Source of the DNA: Palsa-883 sp035486355
GTDB lineage: Bacteria > Pseudomonadota > Alphaproteobacteria > Acetobacterales > Acetobacteraceae
Length of the DNA: 23,205 bases
Direction of reading: 5' to 3'
Assembly: GCA_035486355.1 (NCBI GenBank)
Contig: DATHNE010000164.1
Coordinates: forward strand, 1-23,205
Shown here: in pieces, positions 23,173-23,205 of the stretch
Numbering within the stretch: position 1 is the first letter of the stretch
Layout: each line of letters opens with the position of its first letter
Translations under genes and position numbers: made by a program
Notes under the pieces: model-generated
The model's input: only the letters and a program-made list of their open reading frames with translations
Told to the model about the DNA's origin: nothing
The model's database searches: none

Positions 23173-23205
23173 TTATTATACTTTGCCTGCGGTGCCCCGC
23201 TCTCA

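Overview
The window is GC-rich bacterial chromosome with dense coding on both strands and strongly G/C-ending codons. Gene content points to an alphaproteobacterium, most likely Rhodospirillales/Acetobacteraceae: an LpxD with the alphaproteobacterial 'RFFT.TGP' type N-terminus, a PyrE, many MFS transporters and LysR regulators, and REP-like palindromes in the gaps. The family placement is inference. No rRNA, tRNA, CRISPR array, complete IS element or phage module was found.

Layout. 1-480 has no gene but carries a good sigma70-like promoter facing into it and several palindromes. 481-4016 holds a YghU-type glutathione transferase, divergent from an OFA-type MFS transporter, then a stand-alone lpxD. 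4028-6905 looks like a self-contained regulatory unit: a DHA2-type drug exporter and an XRE/MmyB-like (MLTR) regulator on the minus strand, divergent from a small SnoaL-like protein. A near-perfect 33-bp palindrome lies between regulator and SnoaL gene, and related half-sites recur in front of the exporter. 7032-9257 holds a DUF1801 protein, then a YcaC-like isochorismatase-fold hydrolase divergent from a LysR regulator. A 124-bp MITE-like element follows at 9312-9435.

9467-11148 is a minus-strand operon: a 13-codon leader ORF with a very strong ribosome binding site, an MFS transporter whose GTG start overlaps the leader stop, and a GNAT acetyltransferase. 11537-13690 is a TauD/TfdA dioxygenase divergent from a LysR regulator; a direct repeat spaced by 31 bp in their shared promoter is the likely operator. 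The dioxygenase C-terminus appears to be encoded by a REP-like palindrome. 13792-16170 holds pyrE, a BIME-like pair of inverted palindromes, and a membrane-anchored FMN/3Fe-4S glutamate-synthase-like protein. 16217-16432 is a long imperfect inverted repeat.

16450-23040 is catabolic or detoxifying in flavour: a cytoplasmic BisC-like molybdoenzyme divergent from an orphan N,N-dimethylformamidase-like large subunit, then a small cupin, a luciferase-like flavin monooxygenase and a second SnoaL-like protein, the last two in one operon. The recurring theme is small-molecule modification plus efflux, each block with its own local regulator. The least conventional items are the XRE operator set, the orphan dimethylformamidase with its apparent Tyr/Tyr/His-x-Glu iron site, the leader-coupled MFS gene and the repeat families in the gaps.
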